Source: Bacteroidales bacterium (GTDB taxonomy: Bacteria; Bacteroidota; Bacteroidia; Bacteroidales; UBA10428). From it: DNA of 64,000 nucleotides. Numbering within the stretch: the stretch's first letter is position 1; every line of letters begins with the position of its first letter. The notes under the pieces were generated by a model, which saw nothing but the letters and a program-made list of their open reading frames with translations, ran no database searches and was not told the origin of the DNA. The stretch spans positions 1 through 64,000 of the forward strand of contig DATGXG010000039.1 of NCBI GenBank assembly GCA_035299085.1, in the 5' to 3' direction. The translations under genes and the position numbers were made by a program. Of this stretch, positions 1-8,514 are shown piece by piece.

Positions 1-1
1 G

Positions 2-580
2 ATTTCAGGACCCTATTCATGGAATATTACGGCGGGCACACAAGGATGGCAGGAATTTGCGCTTCCGATGCCGGTTCCGTTGGTTTCAGGAGGAGTATAT
101 ATAGTATCAGTGACGACGGGAAGCGACAGGAACTTTGTATACACTGCAAATTTGACTTTAGTGACACCAAACGATGGGATAGAGTTTATTAGGAGCACTA
201 ACTCAACCATTGGTGGCACACCTTCAAATTCAAATGCGAATTCGTTTTTCAGGGATGTGGTGTTTGTACCGGAAGGCGGGCCTGAACTAAAGGCTACTGA
301 TCAGCCAGAAATAACAAAATCACTCCATGATATTACATTGGATGCTATATTATATCCCAATCCTGCCAATCATTTGGCATATATCCAGTTCAAGGTACCT
401 ACGGAGGGTGAAGCATCGGTTGAAATATGCGCTATTAACGGAAGTCTATTAATAAATTCAAGGATCAAAATCATAGATGACAAAATTGAAATTGATCTAC
501 AGGAATTGAATCGAGGAATCTATTTGATTCGAATCATGCTTAATGACCAAATAAAAGTTTTTCGAATTGTAAAGAACTGA
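2..580 (+). CDS. T9SS-exported DUF4082 protein, C-terminal part (5' truncated by window edge)
   Basis: The frame is open to the left edge, so only about the last 192 residues are visible. The first half resembles the end of a DUF4082 domain (beta-rich, with a pattern like GGVYIVSV and ending FFRDVVFVP). The last 75-80 residues form a type A C-terminal sorting domain of the Bacteroidota type IX secretion system: YPNPANH near its start, then short beta strands, GIYLIRI and a basic end. The family is exported by Sec, crosses the outer membrane through T9SS, and has the tail removed when anchored to the surface. An internal ATG at 68 is not a credible start because coding continues upstream of it. 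The gene is convergent with the polysaccharide locus and ends at a shared terminator. The catalytic part, if any, lies outside the window. Confidence 0.85.
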   Translation: MSGPYSWNITAGTQGWQEFALPMPVPLVSGGVYIVSVTTGSDRNFVYTANLTLVTPNDGIEFIRSTNSTIGGTPSNSNANSFFRDVVFVPEGGPELKATDQPEITKSLHDITLDAILYPNPANHLAYIQFKVPTEGEASVEICAINGSLLINSRIKIIDDKIEIDLQELNRGIYLIRIMLNDQIKVFRIVKN

Positions 581-587
581 CAATAAA

Positions 588-621
588 AGAGGGGTGCTTC
601 TAAACGAGGCACCCCTTTTAT
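588..621. terminator. Bidirectional rho-independent terminator between convergent genes
   Basis: The arms AGGGGTGC (590-597) and GCACCCCT (609-616) form an 8-bp stem. A T run follows on the plus strand, and an A run precedes it that reads as T on the minus strand. It lies between the plus-strand gene ending at 580 and the minus-strand gene ending at 643, so it can serve both. Confidence 0.85.
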
Positions 622-642
622 TAACTGACTATGAAAGTCAGA

Positions 643-1530
643 TTACAAGTGTTTTTTAACCAGGATCCGTTTCATCTGGTTTTTTATGGATTGCATCACC
701 AGCTCTTTAGTCCACAGAACAGGATTATTTGTCCAACGCTGGGGATGAACAGTAATCATCATATGATCTGGTAGTATCTTTTCTTCTGCGGCTCTGATTA
801 TATCAAAAGTAGAGTGGAAATTATGCCTCAATATCCTGTTCTCATCCCTATAAACCTTTAACCTTCCATCCTTCGTCATTCCAACAATCTCCTCCACTCT
901 CTCCTCTCTCCTCTCTGCTCTTTCTTCACCACCGATTACCGAATACCGATTACCTTTGGCTGCAGTAGGTTCAGCATGGGAGACGCTTACTTTGTCTCTC
1001 ACACTCACGCTCTCCCCGTCCCATCTTCTTCCAGTATCAGTTAAATAAAATACCCTTGTAAAGTTCATATCTAAATAGGGTTCAAACTCAATTCCAAAGT
1101 CTTTATAACTATATTTTTCCCAAAGTTGCCGATTATCATATTTGCTCAACGGGCTTCCATGCATGCATATGGTTTTAACCGGGTAAAACTGGCGGAAATA
1201 TTTGAGATTTTTTTCAAAACTTCTAATTGCTTCATCAAGATTGCCTTTACATAATGTCAGATCTTCATAATGATAACCGATTTCATGGCCAAGTGATGCG
1301 ATTTGTTCGATTATTTTCGGGTTGTTACTTTGAGGAACTATTCTAAAATAGTAAATACCAATTAATTTAAAATCATATTCAATTTTGGATATTTGTAAAG
1401 AATTAAAAGGCATTTTATCTACATCATGCCTAAAAATAATATTATTAGCTGAAGATGTATCAGAAAATAAATTATTGGTCAATCGATTAATTAGGGATTT
1501 ATATGAATCTAAAGTAAAATCTAACACCAC
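643..1530 (-). CDS. Polysaccharide deacetylase-like (NodB-fold) protein with repeat-derived insert
   Basis: A 295-residue protein of the carbohydrate esterase 4 / polysaccharide deacetylase type often found in Bacteroidota O-antigen clusters. FRHDVDKMP (about residues 33-41) fits the HDVD metal site, HEIGYHYED fits the second motif, and ICMHGSP and MMITVHPQRW fit the later conserved strands. It probably removes an N- or O-acyl group from a glycan or glycolipid intermediate, but the substrate is unknown. Between SVRDKV and FHSTFDII there is an unusual low-complexity stretch of about 50 residues (GEERAERREERVEE and neighbours). This is encoded by the CGGTATTCGGTAATCGG and GAGAGA-type repeats that occur between genes elsewhere in the window (roughly 860-1000). 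The reading frame survives. It is the last gene of the locus, 4 bp after the DUF354 gene. Confidence 0.75.
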   Translation of the reverse strand: MVLDFTLDSYKSLINRLTNNLFSDTSSANNIIFRHDVDKMPFNSLQISKIEYDFKLIGIYYFRIVPQSNNPKIIEQIASLGHEIGYHYEDLTLCKGNLDEAIRSFEKNLKYFRQFYPVKTICMHGSPLSKYDNRQLWEKYSYKDFGIEFEPYLDMNFTRVFYLTDTGRRWDGESVSVRDKVSVSHAEPTAAKGNRYSVIGGEERAERREERVEEIVGMTKDGRLKVYRDENRILRHNFHSTFDIIRAAEEKILPDHMMITVHPQRWTNNPVLWTKELVMQSIKNQMKRILVKKHL

Positions 1531-1534
1531 AGTA

Positions 1535-2647
1535 TTATTTAAAGTTATTTTGATATAATGGATTATCTCGTATAACCTGTATACTTTTAGGAAAATTTTC
1601 TATAAACCAAGTGTAAAAACTTGTAACATCCATTTTTTCCTTAAGTAAGGAATTTCTACGTTCGTTAAAAATATCCCTTAAATTTGGAGTATTAATTAAT
1701 TCATCAATCTTATCAAATAATTCTTTCTCATTTCCTGATTTTATACCAAATCCAAGATTATATTTATTTTCAATTTCATTCAAATAGCTAATTTTTCCTA
1801 CGAAATCATTATATCTTATAAATGGTGTGCCTAATAAACCTGCTTCAGTACACATGGTTTGACTATCACCAATGAAAAGGTCAGCATAGGCTATATAATG
1901 ATGTATATTATTCAAATTTCCTTTAAATCGATAGGGTTCTAATTCTTTTAATATTGGTCGTTCACTGCTAATAATAACTTTCCCCTTTTTTTTAAGTTTT
2001 GATACTAAATCTTTTGCTAACTTATCTGAGATACCAGATTTCCCAGAATCATGATACGCTGTAAGACCCGAAAACCTGAGAATAAAGTAATTTTGGTTAT
2101 TATTTATTTCAACTAAATTACGATTTGGTTTAAACCAATTAGGATGTAAATATGCAAGTTTTTGAAAACCATCATAAAAAATAGTTTTCTTATTCCAAAG
2201 GCTATTATTTACACATTTTGGAGCCAAAATACAATCAAAAAATGGATAGCAGGTAAGGGCTCCTAAAAACATAGTCAAAGAAAGATTAACATCATCTTCA
2301 CCAAAAAATAAGGCTGGAACCTTAATAAAACCTGATATTTGGCCAATTTCTGGAGAAGTACCGATCATCAAGTCGGGATTGAAATTCTTAGCTACTTTGT
2401 ATAATTCTTTATTTCTTTTAATTAAAGAAGCAAGTATAGAATATAGATTCTTTTTTCTATATCCCCTTGAAATTTGAATGAAATTGAGATTTTTAACCAA
2501 TTCAATTAAGATATCCTTGTCCTTAATGGTTATTAAAACCTCATGCCCTTCATTTTGCAAATTGTTTATTGTGTTTTTAAATAAATGGTAGTGAGCAGGA
2601 TGATTTAAGTGGAATAGAAAACGCCTTTTATACGGAGTAACTTTCAT
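1535..2647 (-). CDS. DUF354 family protein (GT-B-like fold)
   Basis: A 370-residue protein. Its N terminus (FHLNHPAHYHLFKN, then GHEVLITIKDKD) is the hallmark of DUF354. The C-terminal half (LFIGDSQTMCTEAGLLGTPFIRYNDF) matches the nucleotide-sugar-binding half of GT-B folds such as MurG and UDP-GlcNAc 2-epimerases. The family is common in polysaccharide loci, but no reaction is firmly assigned; a glycosyltransferase or sugar-nucleotide enzyme role is inferred. Its start overlaps the end of the aminotransferase-like gene by 20 bp, so the two are likely translationally coupled. Strong AT bias matches the neighbours. Confidence 0.75.
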   Translation of the reverse strand: MKVTPYKRRFLFHLNHPAHYHLFKNTINNLQNEGHEVLITIKDKDILIELVKNLNFIQISRGYRKKNLYSILASLIKRNKELYKVAKNFNPDLMIGTSPEIGQISGFIKVPALFFGEDDVNLSLTMFLGALTCYPFFDCILAPKCVNNSLWNKKTIFYDGFQKLAYLHPNWFKPNRNLVEINNNQNYFILRFSGLTAYHDSGKSGISDKLAKDLVSKLKKKGKVIISSERPILKELEPYRFKGNLNNIHHYIAYADLFIGDSQTMCTEAGLLGTPFIRYNDFVGKISYLNEIENKYNLGFGIKSGNEKELFDKIDELINTPNLRDIFNERRNSLLKEKMDVTSFYTWFIENFPKSIQVIRDNPLYQNNFK

Positions 2648-3767
2648 TTATTTTATTCGCTATTGTAATTATATGTTTTTTAGATACCAATGAATGAATT
2701 GGTATTACAATAATATTATTAATAATTTTTTCAGTATTTGGGCAATCTCCCATTTTATATCCAAATTCTTTTGCCCATTCAATGCATTTGAAGAAATGTT
2801 TACCTGCCTCAATATTTACATCTAATAGTTCATTAATTAAGTTATCCCTATTATTAATTAATATGGGAAATGCATAAAAATTAGGACAATTACCGTTTTT
2901 CAAATAGTTTATAGTAAGTTTTATTTTTAGTTTAGTAACTAAATAATTCGCATTTTGTTTGTGTATATCTCGTAGGGAGTTACAAAGTGTAAAATTCTGA
3001 AGTAATAGAGGTTTAAGCCATTTATGTCCTTTTCTTTGATTGAAGGAAAACTTATTGAGAAAATCTGTATGAGAATCTAACTTTTTTCCAATTTTAAAGG
3101 TAAACAAACCATAAATTGGAGGCTTTAATATATATGAAAACAAAAATAGTTTACATAGATCCTTAAAAGATAAAAGAATATTATTATTCGGTAATTTGTC
3201 ATATTCCTTTTTAAAATTTGGGAATACATCTGGTTTATTAATTATACTAAATCCTCCATTTCCAATAGGTGGGAACTTACCTAAACCTGTTGAAAAAAAC
3301 GAGGCATCCCCAAACAAGCCTGTATATTTACTATTATATTGTGATAAAAAAGAATGAGCACAATCCTCGATTATAATTTTACCTTTTGCGATTTTAAATA
3401 TTTCTTCAATATTCTCTGGAAAACCGAACGTATGAGTAATTATTAATACATCTATTCGAGTTATTTTATTTTGGAGGTCAACTAAATCTAATTTTAAATC
3501 ATTTGTCAAATCGATGAATACAATATTATGACCTGCTTTCTTTATTGCTTGAAAAACGCTTTGGCAGGTATATGCTTGAATACCTATAGTTAAAATACTA
3601 TCTGAAATAGAATTCAGAAGTACTCGTAAAGCCACTCGAGCAGAGTTGTAAAAGAATGTATGTTTTTCAGGAAAGGGCTCATTATAGACTAAACGTGATT
3701 TTGGCCTAGGAAAATATGAGTAAAAAGGAAAACTGTAAAAAAATCTAGGTAATAATTTATAAGTCAT
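2628..3767 (-). CDS. DegT/DnrJ/EryC1/StrS-family aminotransferase-like protein
   Basis: A 379-residue fold-type I PLP protein. IIIEDCAHSF (132-141) corresponds to the aspartate that binds the pyridine nitrogen. GLGKFPPIGNGG (161-172) places the Schiff-base lysine at about K164, ahead of a glycine-rich turn. Such enzymes transaminate keto-sugar nucleotides to make amino sugars. This copy is more divergent than the one at 12021-13139 (first 40 residues aromatic and basic, weaker substrate loops), so its substrate cannot be read. It overlaps the acyltransferase gene upstream by 11 bp and DUF354 downstream by 20 bp. An amino sugar made here could be acetylated by one of the nearby hexapeptide transferases. 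Confidence 0.75.
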   Translation of the reverse strand: MTYKLLPRFFYSFPFYSYFPRPKSRLVYNEPFPEKHTFFYNSARVALRVLLNSISDSILTIGIQAYTCQSVFQAIKKAGHNIVFIDLTNDLKLDLVDLQNKITRIDVLIITHTFGFPENIEEIFKIAKGKIIIEDCAHSFLSQYNSKYTGLFGDASFFSTGLGKFPPIGNGGFSIINKPDVFPNFKKEYDKLPNNNILLSFKDLCKLFLFSYILKPPIYGLFTFKIGKKLDSHTDFLNKFSFNQRKGHKWLKPLLLQNFTLCNSLRDIHKQNANYLVTKLKIKLTINYLKNGNCPNFYAFPILINNRDNLINELLDVNIEAGKHFFKCIEWAKEFGYKMGDCPNTEKIINNIIVIPIHSLVSKKHIITIANKINESYSV

Positions 3768-4212
3768 TCGGATTAATATTTTTAATAACTTTAGCTGGAT
3801 TACCTACTGCAATTGAATTATCAGGAATATTTTTTGTTACAATTGATCCTGCACCAACCACAGAACATTTACCAATTTTAACGCCTGGAAGTATAGTGAC
3901 ATTAGCTCCAATCCATGAATCATTATCAATTTCGACATTTTGTGATAAAACCGGAAATATTTTAATAAGTTTTGAATAATTCGGGGATGAATCAGTTATT
4001 ATTAAAACATTGGGCCCAATAGAAACTCGGTCCCCAATAAATACATTATCCTTACGAGTTTTAAGATCTGAAATTTTCAAAGATGATGGTAAATAAACCT
4101 TATTACCGATTTTGTAGCCAGCCAAAATCAAAACAAATCTTCTTAAAGTAATTGCTGGAAGGATTGGATATATTATTTTAAGGAACTTTTTTAAATATGG
4201 GTTAAAAACCAT
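3757..4212 (-). CDS. Left-handed beta-helix (hexapeptide) acyltransferase
   Basis: 151 residues with hexapeptide-repeat pattern in the second half (IGDRVSIGPNVLI, IGANVTILPGVKIGKC) and the family end VVGAGSIVTKNIPDNSIAVGNPAKVI split over the last turns. It resembles sugar O- or N-acetyltransferases of the WcaB/WcaF/maltose-acetyltransferase group, which act as trimers using acetyl-CoA. Acceptor unknown. It overlaps both the FemAB-like gene and the aminotransferase-like gene, so it is part of one tightly packed transcript. Confidence 0.8.
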   Translation of the reverse strand: MVFNPYLKKFLKIIYPILPAITLRRFVLILAGYKIGNKVYLPSSLKISDLKTRKDNVFIGDRVSIGPNVLIITDSSPNYSKLIKIFPVLSQNVEIDNDSWIGANVTILPGVKIGKCSVVGAGSIVTKNIPDNSIAVGNPAKVIKNINPNDL

Positions 4213-5186
4213 TTTACATTTTTTAATACCAATATACCAATTCTTCCTATAATCATTAATAAGGGCTTGTGTATTATTTGAAATCTGCCCAATTCTACCA
4301 AATTTTTACTAAATTTTAATTTATGTTCTCTAACTCCATATGGTTTATTTGGCATACCTGCACCACCAAAATCAAATATTTTAAATTTGTGTTCATGACT
4401 CCAGATAAGGACATTATAAATTAAAAAATCATTAGGATACTTACTTTCCTCATTTTCCTTTGTACCGGCATACCAATCATAAACCGTATCATTAAATATA
4501 AGTTCTATTCTCGTGGCAATTTGCTTATCGTCCAAAAATGCACTAAAAACTTTTAACCGGTTTATTGGGTTAAGTTCCTTAAAAGCAGTAATGAAATATT
4601 CCTTTTTAGGACATGGTAAGCCTAGTTTATAATATGTTGATAAGATTAACTCAATTGATTCTAAAAACTCACTTAAATCAGTAATTTCAATAAATACAAG
4701 TCCTTTATTCTTACTTTTTGTAATATTCCTTTTCTTATTTTTGGAAATCCCCTTTTCCAACGTATTTAAATCCTCAACATTGATTAATATATTAAGATGA
4801 GGTATATAATTAAAGCCATATTTTTTAAAGATGTCATTTGATTCTTTCCAATTCCATTGGTTCCTTATTTGAGTATAAATTACCTTTCCTTTAATAATTT
4901 TAAGGTATTTTTGTAATAAGATTTCAAGAGTTTCCAGTGATTCATCAATAATTAATGGTCCTCCTATTATTATTGAACGAGATGTAAATCTTCCAAAAAA
5001 GCCGTAATGTTCCTTGTAAATAATCGCTAATAATATACCAACTACCTTATCTGATTTATCAACTGTAATTATAATTGGTTCACAATTAAAAGTTCTTTTA
5101 TGTATTTCATAATACTCATAAGATTGAAATATGTTTCCATGAGGATGTTTCGAAACCAAAGCCTCCCAGTCGTTTTTATTTATCAC
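4191..5186 (-). CDS. FemAB-like GNAT-fold acyl/aminoacyl transferase
   Basis: 331 residues with the tandem GNAT layout of FemAB-related proteins. The N-terminal GNIFQSYEYYEIHK resembles the family opening, a basic stretch KNKKRNITKSKNKG lies near residues 148-161, and the second GNAT unit contains YDWYAGTKENE and IFDFGGAGMP. FemA/B/X transfer amino acids from tRNA to peptidoglycan precursors; relatives in exopolysaccharide loci are thought to acylate a glycan. The acceptor here cannot be read. It overlaps the GT4 gene upstream by 11 bp and the hexapeptide transferase downstream by 22 bp. Confidence 0.7.
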   Translation of the reverse strand: MINKNDWEALVSKHPHGNIFQSYEYYEIHKRTFNCEPIIITVDKSDKVVGILLAIIYKEHYGFFGRFTSRSIIIGGPLIIDESLETLEILLQKYLKIIKGKVIYTQIRNQWNWKESNDIFKKYGFNYIPHLNILINVEDLNTLEKGISKNKKRNITKSKNKGLVFIEITDLSEFLESIELILSTYYKLGLPCPKKEYFITAFKELNPINRLKVFSAFLDDKQIATRIELIFNDTVYDWYAGTKENEESKYPNDFLIYNVLIWSHEHKFKIFDFGGAGMPNKPYGVREHKLKFSKNLVELGRFQIIHKPLLMIIGRIGILVLKNVKWFLTHI

Positions 5187-6102
5187 TTAAGACCTCCTTA
5201 TAAATTTCAAAAATTTTTTTAGAAGTTGATATAGAATCTAATCCCAATTCTAATATCCGTTCCACACCTTTTATTGGTCTATTATAAGCTAATACATCTT
5301 TTATTTTGTTAGAAATTTCAATTGGATTATTTGAAGTTATATAGCATCCATCCATTTTATTAATTATTACGCTTATATCTCCAACATCAGTTGAAATTAC
5401 TGGACAATTACATGCTAGTGCTTCCTTTATTACTTGAGGAGAGCCTTCAGAAAAAGAAGTCATCAATACAAGATCCACTGCATTTAAAAGAGTTGATACT
5501 TCCATTCTTGAATATCCCTTTAATTCTATCATTTCAACAATCGAATCAGAATTTAAACAGTGTAATGCCTTTTTTGCAAGTTGATAGTTTTTAACATAGT
5601 TATTATAAGATCCAGGGAATAAAATATATTTTTTAGTAGTATTTAGTCCTAATAGCCTTTTACTTTCATTTTTGTCTAAAGGTTTAAAAATAGATAAATC
5701 TACACCACAAGGGATAATTTTTTGAATGTTTCTTGTTAATTTCTTAGCTAGTTTTTCAGATACAAATATGCACTTTGCAGAAAGGAAAAAAGCTATTCTA
5801 GAAAAAAACCTGTTATTTCCAAAGTTAATATCGCTCCCATGAAATGTAACTACAACTGGTGTTTTTCTTTGTAGATTAGCTATAAGTCCACTTAAACCAT
5901 AATGAGCATGGATAACATCTGGCTTAAAAGTCTTTATCTTATTTTTTAAAGGTTTGAGATTTTTAAGGTAACCAAATGCACCCTTATTAACAATAACATA
6001 ATATTCAGTACAAATTTCTAGTTCATTTAAAGATAAAACTTGATCAACAATATAAGGACTTATACGATTATTATTACCGCTACAAACAATTAAGACTCTC
6101 AT
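5176..6102 (-). CDS. Glycosyltransferase family 4 (GT-B)
   Basis: 308 residues. VVTFHGSDINF (84-94) is the N-domain loop of GT4 enzymes. IPCGVDLSIFKP opens the C-domain, and FSEGSPQVIKEALACNCPVI carries the E-x7-E donor-binding pair near residues 219-227. This is a retaining transferase that would add one sugar from a nucleotide donor to the growing lipid-linked repeat unit on the cytoplasmic side. Donor and linkage cannot be predicted. The protein is shorter than typical GT4 enzymes (350-400 residues), with a compact N-domain, but no motif is missing. It overlaps the next acyltransferase gene by 4 bp. Confidence 0.85.
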   Translation of the reverse strand: MRVLIVCSGNNNRISPYIVDQVLSLNELEICTEYYVIVNKGAFGYLKNLKPLKNKIKTFKPDVIHAHYGLSGLIANLQRKTPVVVTFHGSDINFGNNRFFSRIAFFLSAKCIFVSEKLAKKLTRNIQKIIPCGVDLSIFKPLDKNESKRLLGLNTTKKYILFPGSYNNYVKNYQLAKKALHCLNSDSIVEMIELKGYSRMEVSTLLNAVDLVLMTSFSEGSPQVIKEALACNCPVISTDVGDISVIINKMDGCYITSNNPIEISNKIKDVLAYNRPIKGVERILELGLDSISTSKKIFEIYKEVLSDK

Positions 6103-6629
6103 TTTCTAAAACCTATAATTTTCGCTGGATTTCCAGCTATAATAGCAAAATCTGGGATGTCTTTAGTTACAATTGAACCTGCTCCAATTATTACACCATT
6201 ACCTATATTTTGAACTTGAGGTAAAATTATGCAACGAGTACCAATCCAAACATCATTTCCAATTACGAGTTTTGTTTCTATAGATGCTCCTTGTTCAGAC
6301 ATAGGAATGTCTATTCGATGAAATGTATGATTTTTATTTAATATGATGACTTCCTCAGCCATCATTACATTGTTCCCCAGAATGATATTGGAAGGAACTT
6401 TACAGCGTTTGCCAATGCCAGATGAATTACCAATTCTAATTTCAAATCCTGAACCAAAATAACAATTGTTTTCAATATTAACAGATTTTCCAACATATTT
6501 AAAAATACCTTTAACTAATATATACCTAAATTTTTTACATAGTTTTCCTATTAATGGGAAAGTACTTTTTGGTAAATTGTTAGCAAGGGTGTAAAAAAAG
6601 AATAATAAGATGTATCTAATTGCTAACAT
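6099..6629 (-). CDS. Hexapeptide (LbH) acetyltransferase, WcaF-like
   Basis: 176 residues with left-handed beta-helix repeats from about residue 45 (IGNSSGIGKRC, ILGNNVMMAEEVII). NKNHTFHRID carries the likely catalytic histidine region, and IGNDVWIGTRCIILPQV leads into the usual GAGSIVTKDIPDFAIIAGNPAK end. It is the type of acetyltransferase that decorates colanic acid and O-antigen sugars. The hydrophobic first 40 residues are longer than in soluble relatives and may associate with the membrane. It overlaps genes on both sides by 4-7 bp. Confidence 0.8.
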   Translation of the reverse strand: MLAIRYILLFFFYTLANNLPKSTFPLIGKLCKKFRYILVKGIFKYVGKSVNIENNCYFGSGFEIRIGNSSGIGKRCKVPSNIILGNNVMMAEEVIILNKNHTFHRIDIPMSEQGASIETKLVIGNDVWIGTRCIILPQVQNIGNGVIIGAGSIVTKDIPDFAIIAGNPAKIIGFRK

Positions 6630-7582
6630 ATTTCTTGATAGGTAATATTTTTTATCTTCGAAGGATGAAAGAATAAGAAACCAAGAATTTGCATAACATC
6701 TCTTAATAAGTAAAACAATATATTTTCAAAACGAGTAGATAAGTCATATCTTTTATTAAATGAAACTCGTAATAAAATAACCATAAAATAGGCAAAAAGA
6801 ATGTAATAATAGTTTAATGTTAGTGATAAGATTAGAAAAATTATTAGGGAAAGCATAGAATAATCTTGTTTCATCATGAGCTTCCATGTCGATTTATTGA
6901 AAATATTTCTTCTGTATAGATAACATCTTCCCCAAAGATGACTTTTATCGAAAAGCATTAACCATTTTCTTCTTCGATGAGTATATGAAATTGTATGGTG
7001 TATAGCTGCAATAATTGGTAATCTGTGAAGATAGATTCCTTTTTGTGCCAATCGTAAACCCAAATCAAAATCTTGACTACGTTTAAATTCATTTCGCATT
7101 CCGCCCACACTGTTCCATATTCTCCTTTCGATTAAAAACAATCCACCAGTTTTGTAATCTATAAGTATTTCTTTATTATTATACATTAAAGTTTTATATA
7201 CAATTTCATTGCTTTTATCGTAATAATAATTAAAAAAGTCTCCAGAAATAAAAGGATAAATTAAGTTACCATTTAACAGAATAATAGATAAAAAACCTGG
7301 AATAATTTCCATATCACCGTCGATAAAAAATAGTATTTTTCCCCGCGATTTTAGAACTCCTATATTTCTTGCTATTGCTGAATTATGGTAATTTAATAAT
7401 TTAATTATTCTGACATTTTTGAATCCTTGAACTATCCTGATACTGTCATCGATTGAACACGAATCAACATAAATAATCTCATATTCGATTATATGATCCG
7501 AGCTAATGCTATTTAGAATGCTATTCAAACATCTTGATAATTTTGGACCTTCATTTTTTCCTATGACAACAAAAGAGATCAC
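6623..7582 (-). CDS. Glycosyltransferase family 2 with C-terminal membrane segments
   Basis: 319 residues. The GT-A start ISFVVIGKNEGPKLSRCLNS, the acidic YVDSCSIDDSI, ARNIGVLKSRG and the metal-binding DGD in LFFIDGDMEI (about 88-97) are all present. RRIWNSVGGMRNEFKRSQDFDLGLRL fits the acceptor and base region (shown in parts). After about residue 245 there are two or three hydrophobic segments (MLSLIIFLILSLTL, YYILFAYFMVILLRV) that would anchor it to the inner membrane. It is an inverting sugar transferase of the repeat-unit assembly line; donor unknown. Confidence 0.85.
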   Translation of the reverse strand: MISFVVIGKNEGPKLSRCLNSILNSISSDHIIEYEIIYVDSCSIDDSIRIVQGFKNVRIIKLLNYHNSAIARNIGVLKSRGKILFFIDGDMEIIPGFLSIILLNGNLIYPFISGDFFNYYYDKSNEIVYKTLMYNNKEILIDYKTGGLFLIERRIWNSVGGMRNEFKRSQDFDLGLRLAQKGIYLHRLPIIAAIHHTISYTHRRRKWLMLFDKSHLWGRCYLYRRNIFNKSTWKLMMKQDYSMLSLIIFLILSLTLNYYYILFAYFMVILLRVSFNKRYDLSTRFENILFYLLRDVMQILGFLFFHPSKIKNITYQEIC

Positions 7583-8514
7583 CTTATGTAAGGATTATAA
7601 TTAGTAATTTTATTTCTAAAAATTAACCATAAAATACCAGAACAATAACCACGCAAGAAAGAAAAATTCTTGTTTCTTTGTTCAACTTTAGAAAATATAG
7701 ATTTAAAAACGAACTTGGTTAGATTCTTGCCTAAAATATAAATAAAAACCAAGAAGTTTAGATTACGATATAAATAGATTAGAGAGCTCTTACTTCGCCA
7801 ATAACAAACTGGTAAAGAGAACCTCTCTCCTTGTCCGGAAGAAAGACTTCCAATATGCCAAATCCTAGCAGTTGGAGTGTATATTAACTTATAACCCTTT
7901 CTTTTTGCTCTTAACGCGAAATCTGCCTGTTCAGAATACATAAAGAAGTATTCACAATAATAGCCAACATCAAATAATATATTATAAGGTAATAACCAAA
8001 AAATATCATCAAGCATATCTCGCTCTTTTTCAATTTCAAATTGCCCCCTATCTTCCTCATCTTTACCAGGATAAACCTCTTTAAGTAGTATTTTATTTGA
8101 AAAATTACTTCCAATGTATTGAATTTTGTTAGGATTATTATAATGATATACTTTACCAGAAACAATTGCCTTATTATTATGTCTTTGACAGCATAATACC
8201 AAATTCTTTATGGAATCCTTATCTATATTGGTATCATTGTTCATAATAAGAATATATTCTGGAATTATATCTCTTATGCTTTTTAGACCCAAGTTTACTC
8301 CTTTTGCATAACCTAAATTGACCTCACTTCTTAATATTGTTACCTTTTCAGATTGGATTTTATTTAGTATTTTATAATTTTCTTCTGTTGAACCGTTATC
8401 TATTATTGTAAGATGAAAATCTTTATAATTGGAATTCAAAATAGATTTAGTGCAATCAATCGTCATTTCAGGTTGATTATAATTTACAATATATACAAAT
8501 ACATCAGTTTTCAT
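7579..8514 (-). CDS. Glycosyltransferase family 2 (rhamnosyltransferase-like)
   Basis: 311 residues. VYIVNYNQPEMT, IIDNGSTEENY, NLGYAKGVNLGL and the DxD-type ILIMNNDTNID (about 88-98) follow the order seen in WbbL and RfbN-like GT2 enzymes. YFMYSEQADFALRAKRKGY is the conserved E-x-D(F/L) region with the catalytic base. The similarity to rhamnosyltransferases is a family resemblance only; no rhamnose pathway genes are in the window. Stop and start overlap with the next gene (4 bp) suggest translational coupling. Confidence 0.85.
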   Translation of the reverse strand: MKTDVFVYIVNYNQPEMTIDCTKSILNSNYKDFHLTIIDNGSTEENYKILNKIQSEKVTILRSEVNLGYAKGVNLGLKSIRDIIPEYILIMNNDTNIDKDSIKNLVLCCQRHNNKAIVSGKVYHYNNPNKIQYIGSNFSNKILLKEVYPGKDEEDRGQFEIEKERDMLDDIFWLLPYNILFDVGYYCEYFFMYSEQADFALRAKRKGYKLIYTPTARIWHIGSLSSGQGERFSLPVCYWRSKSSLIYLYRNLNFLVFIYILGKNLTKFVFKSIFSKVEQRNKNFSFLRGYCSGILWLIFRNKITNYNPYIR

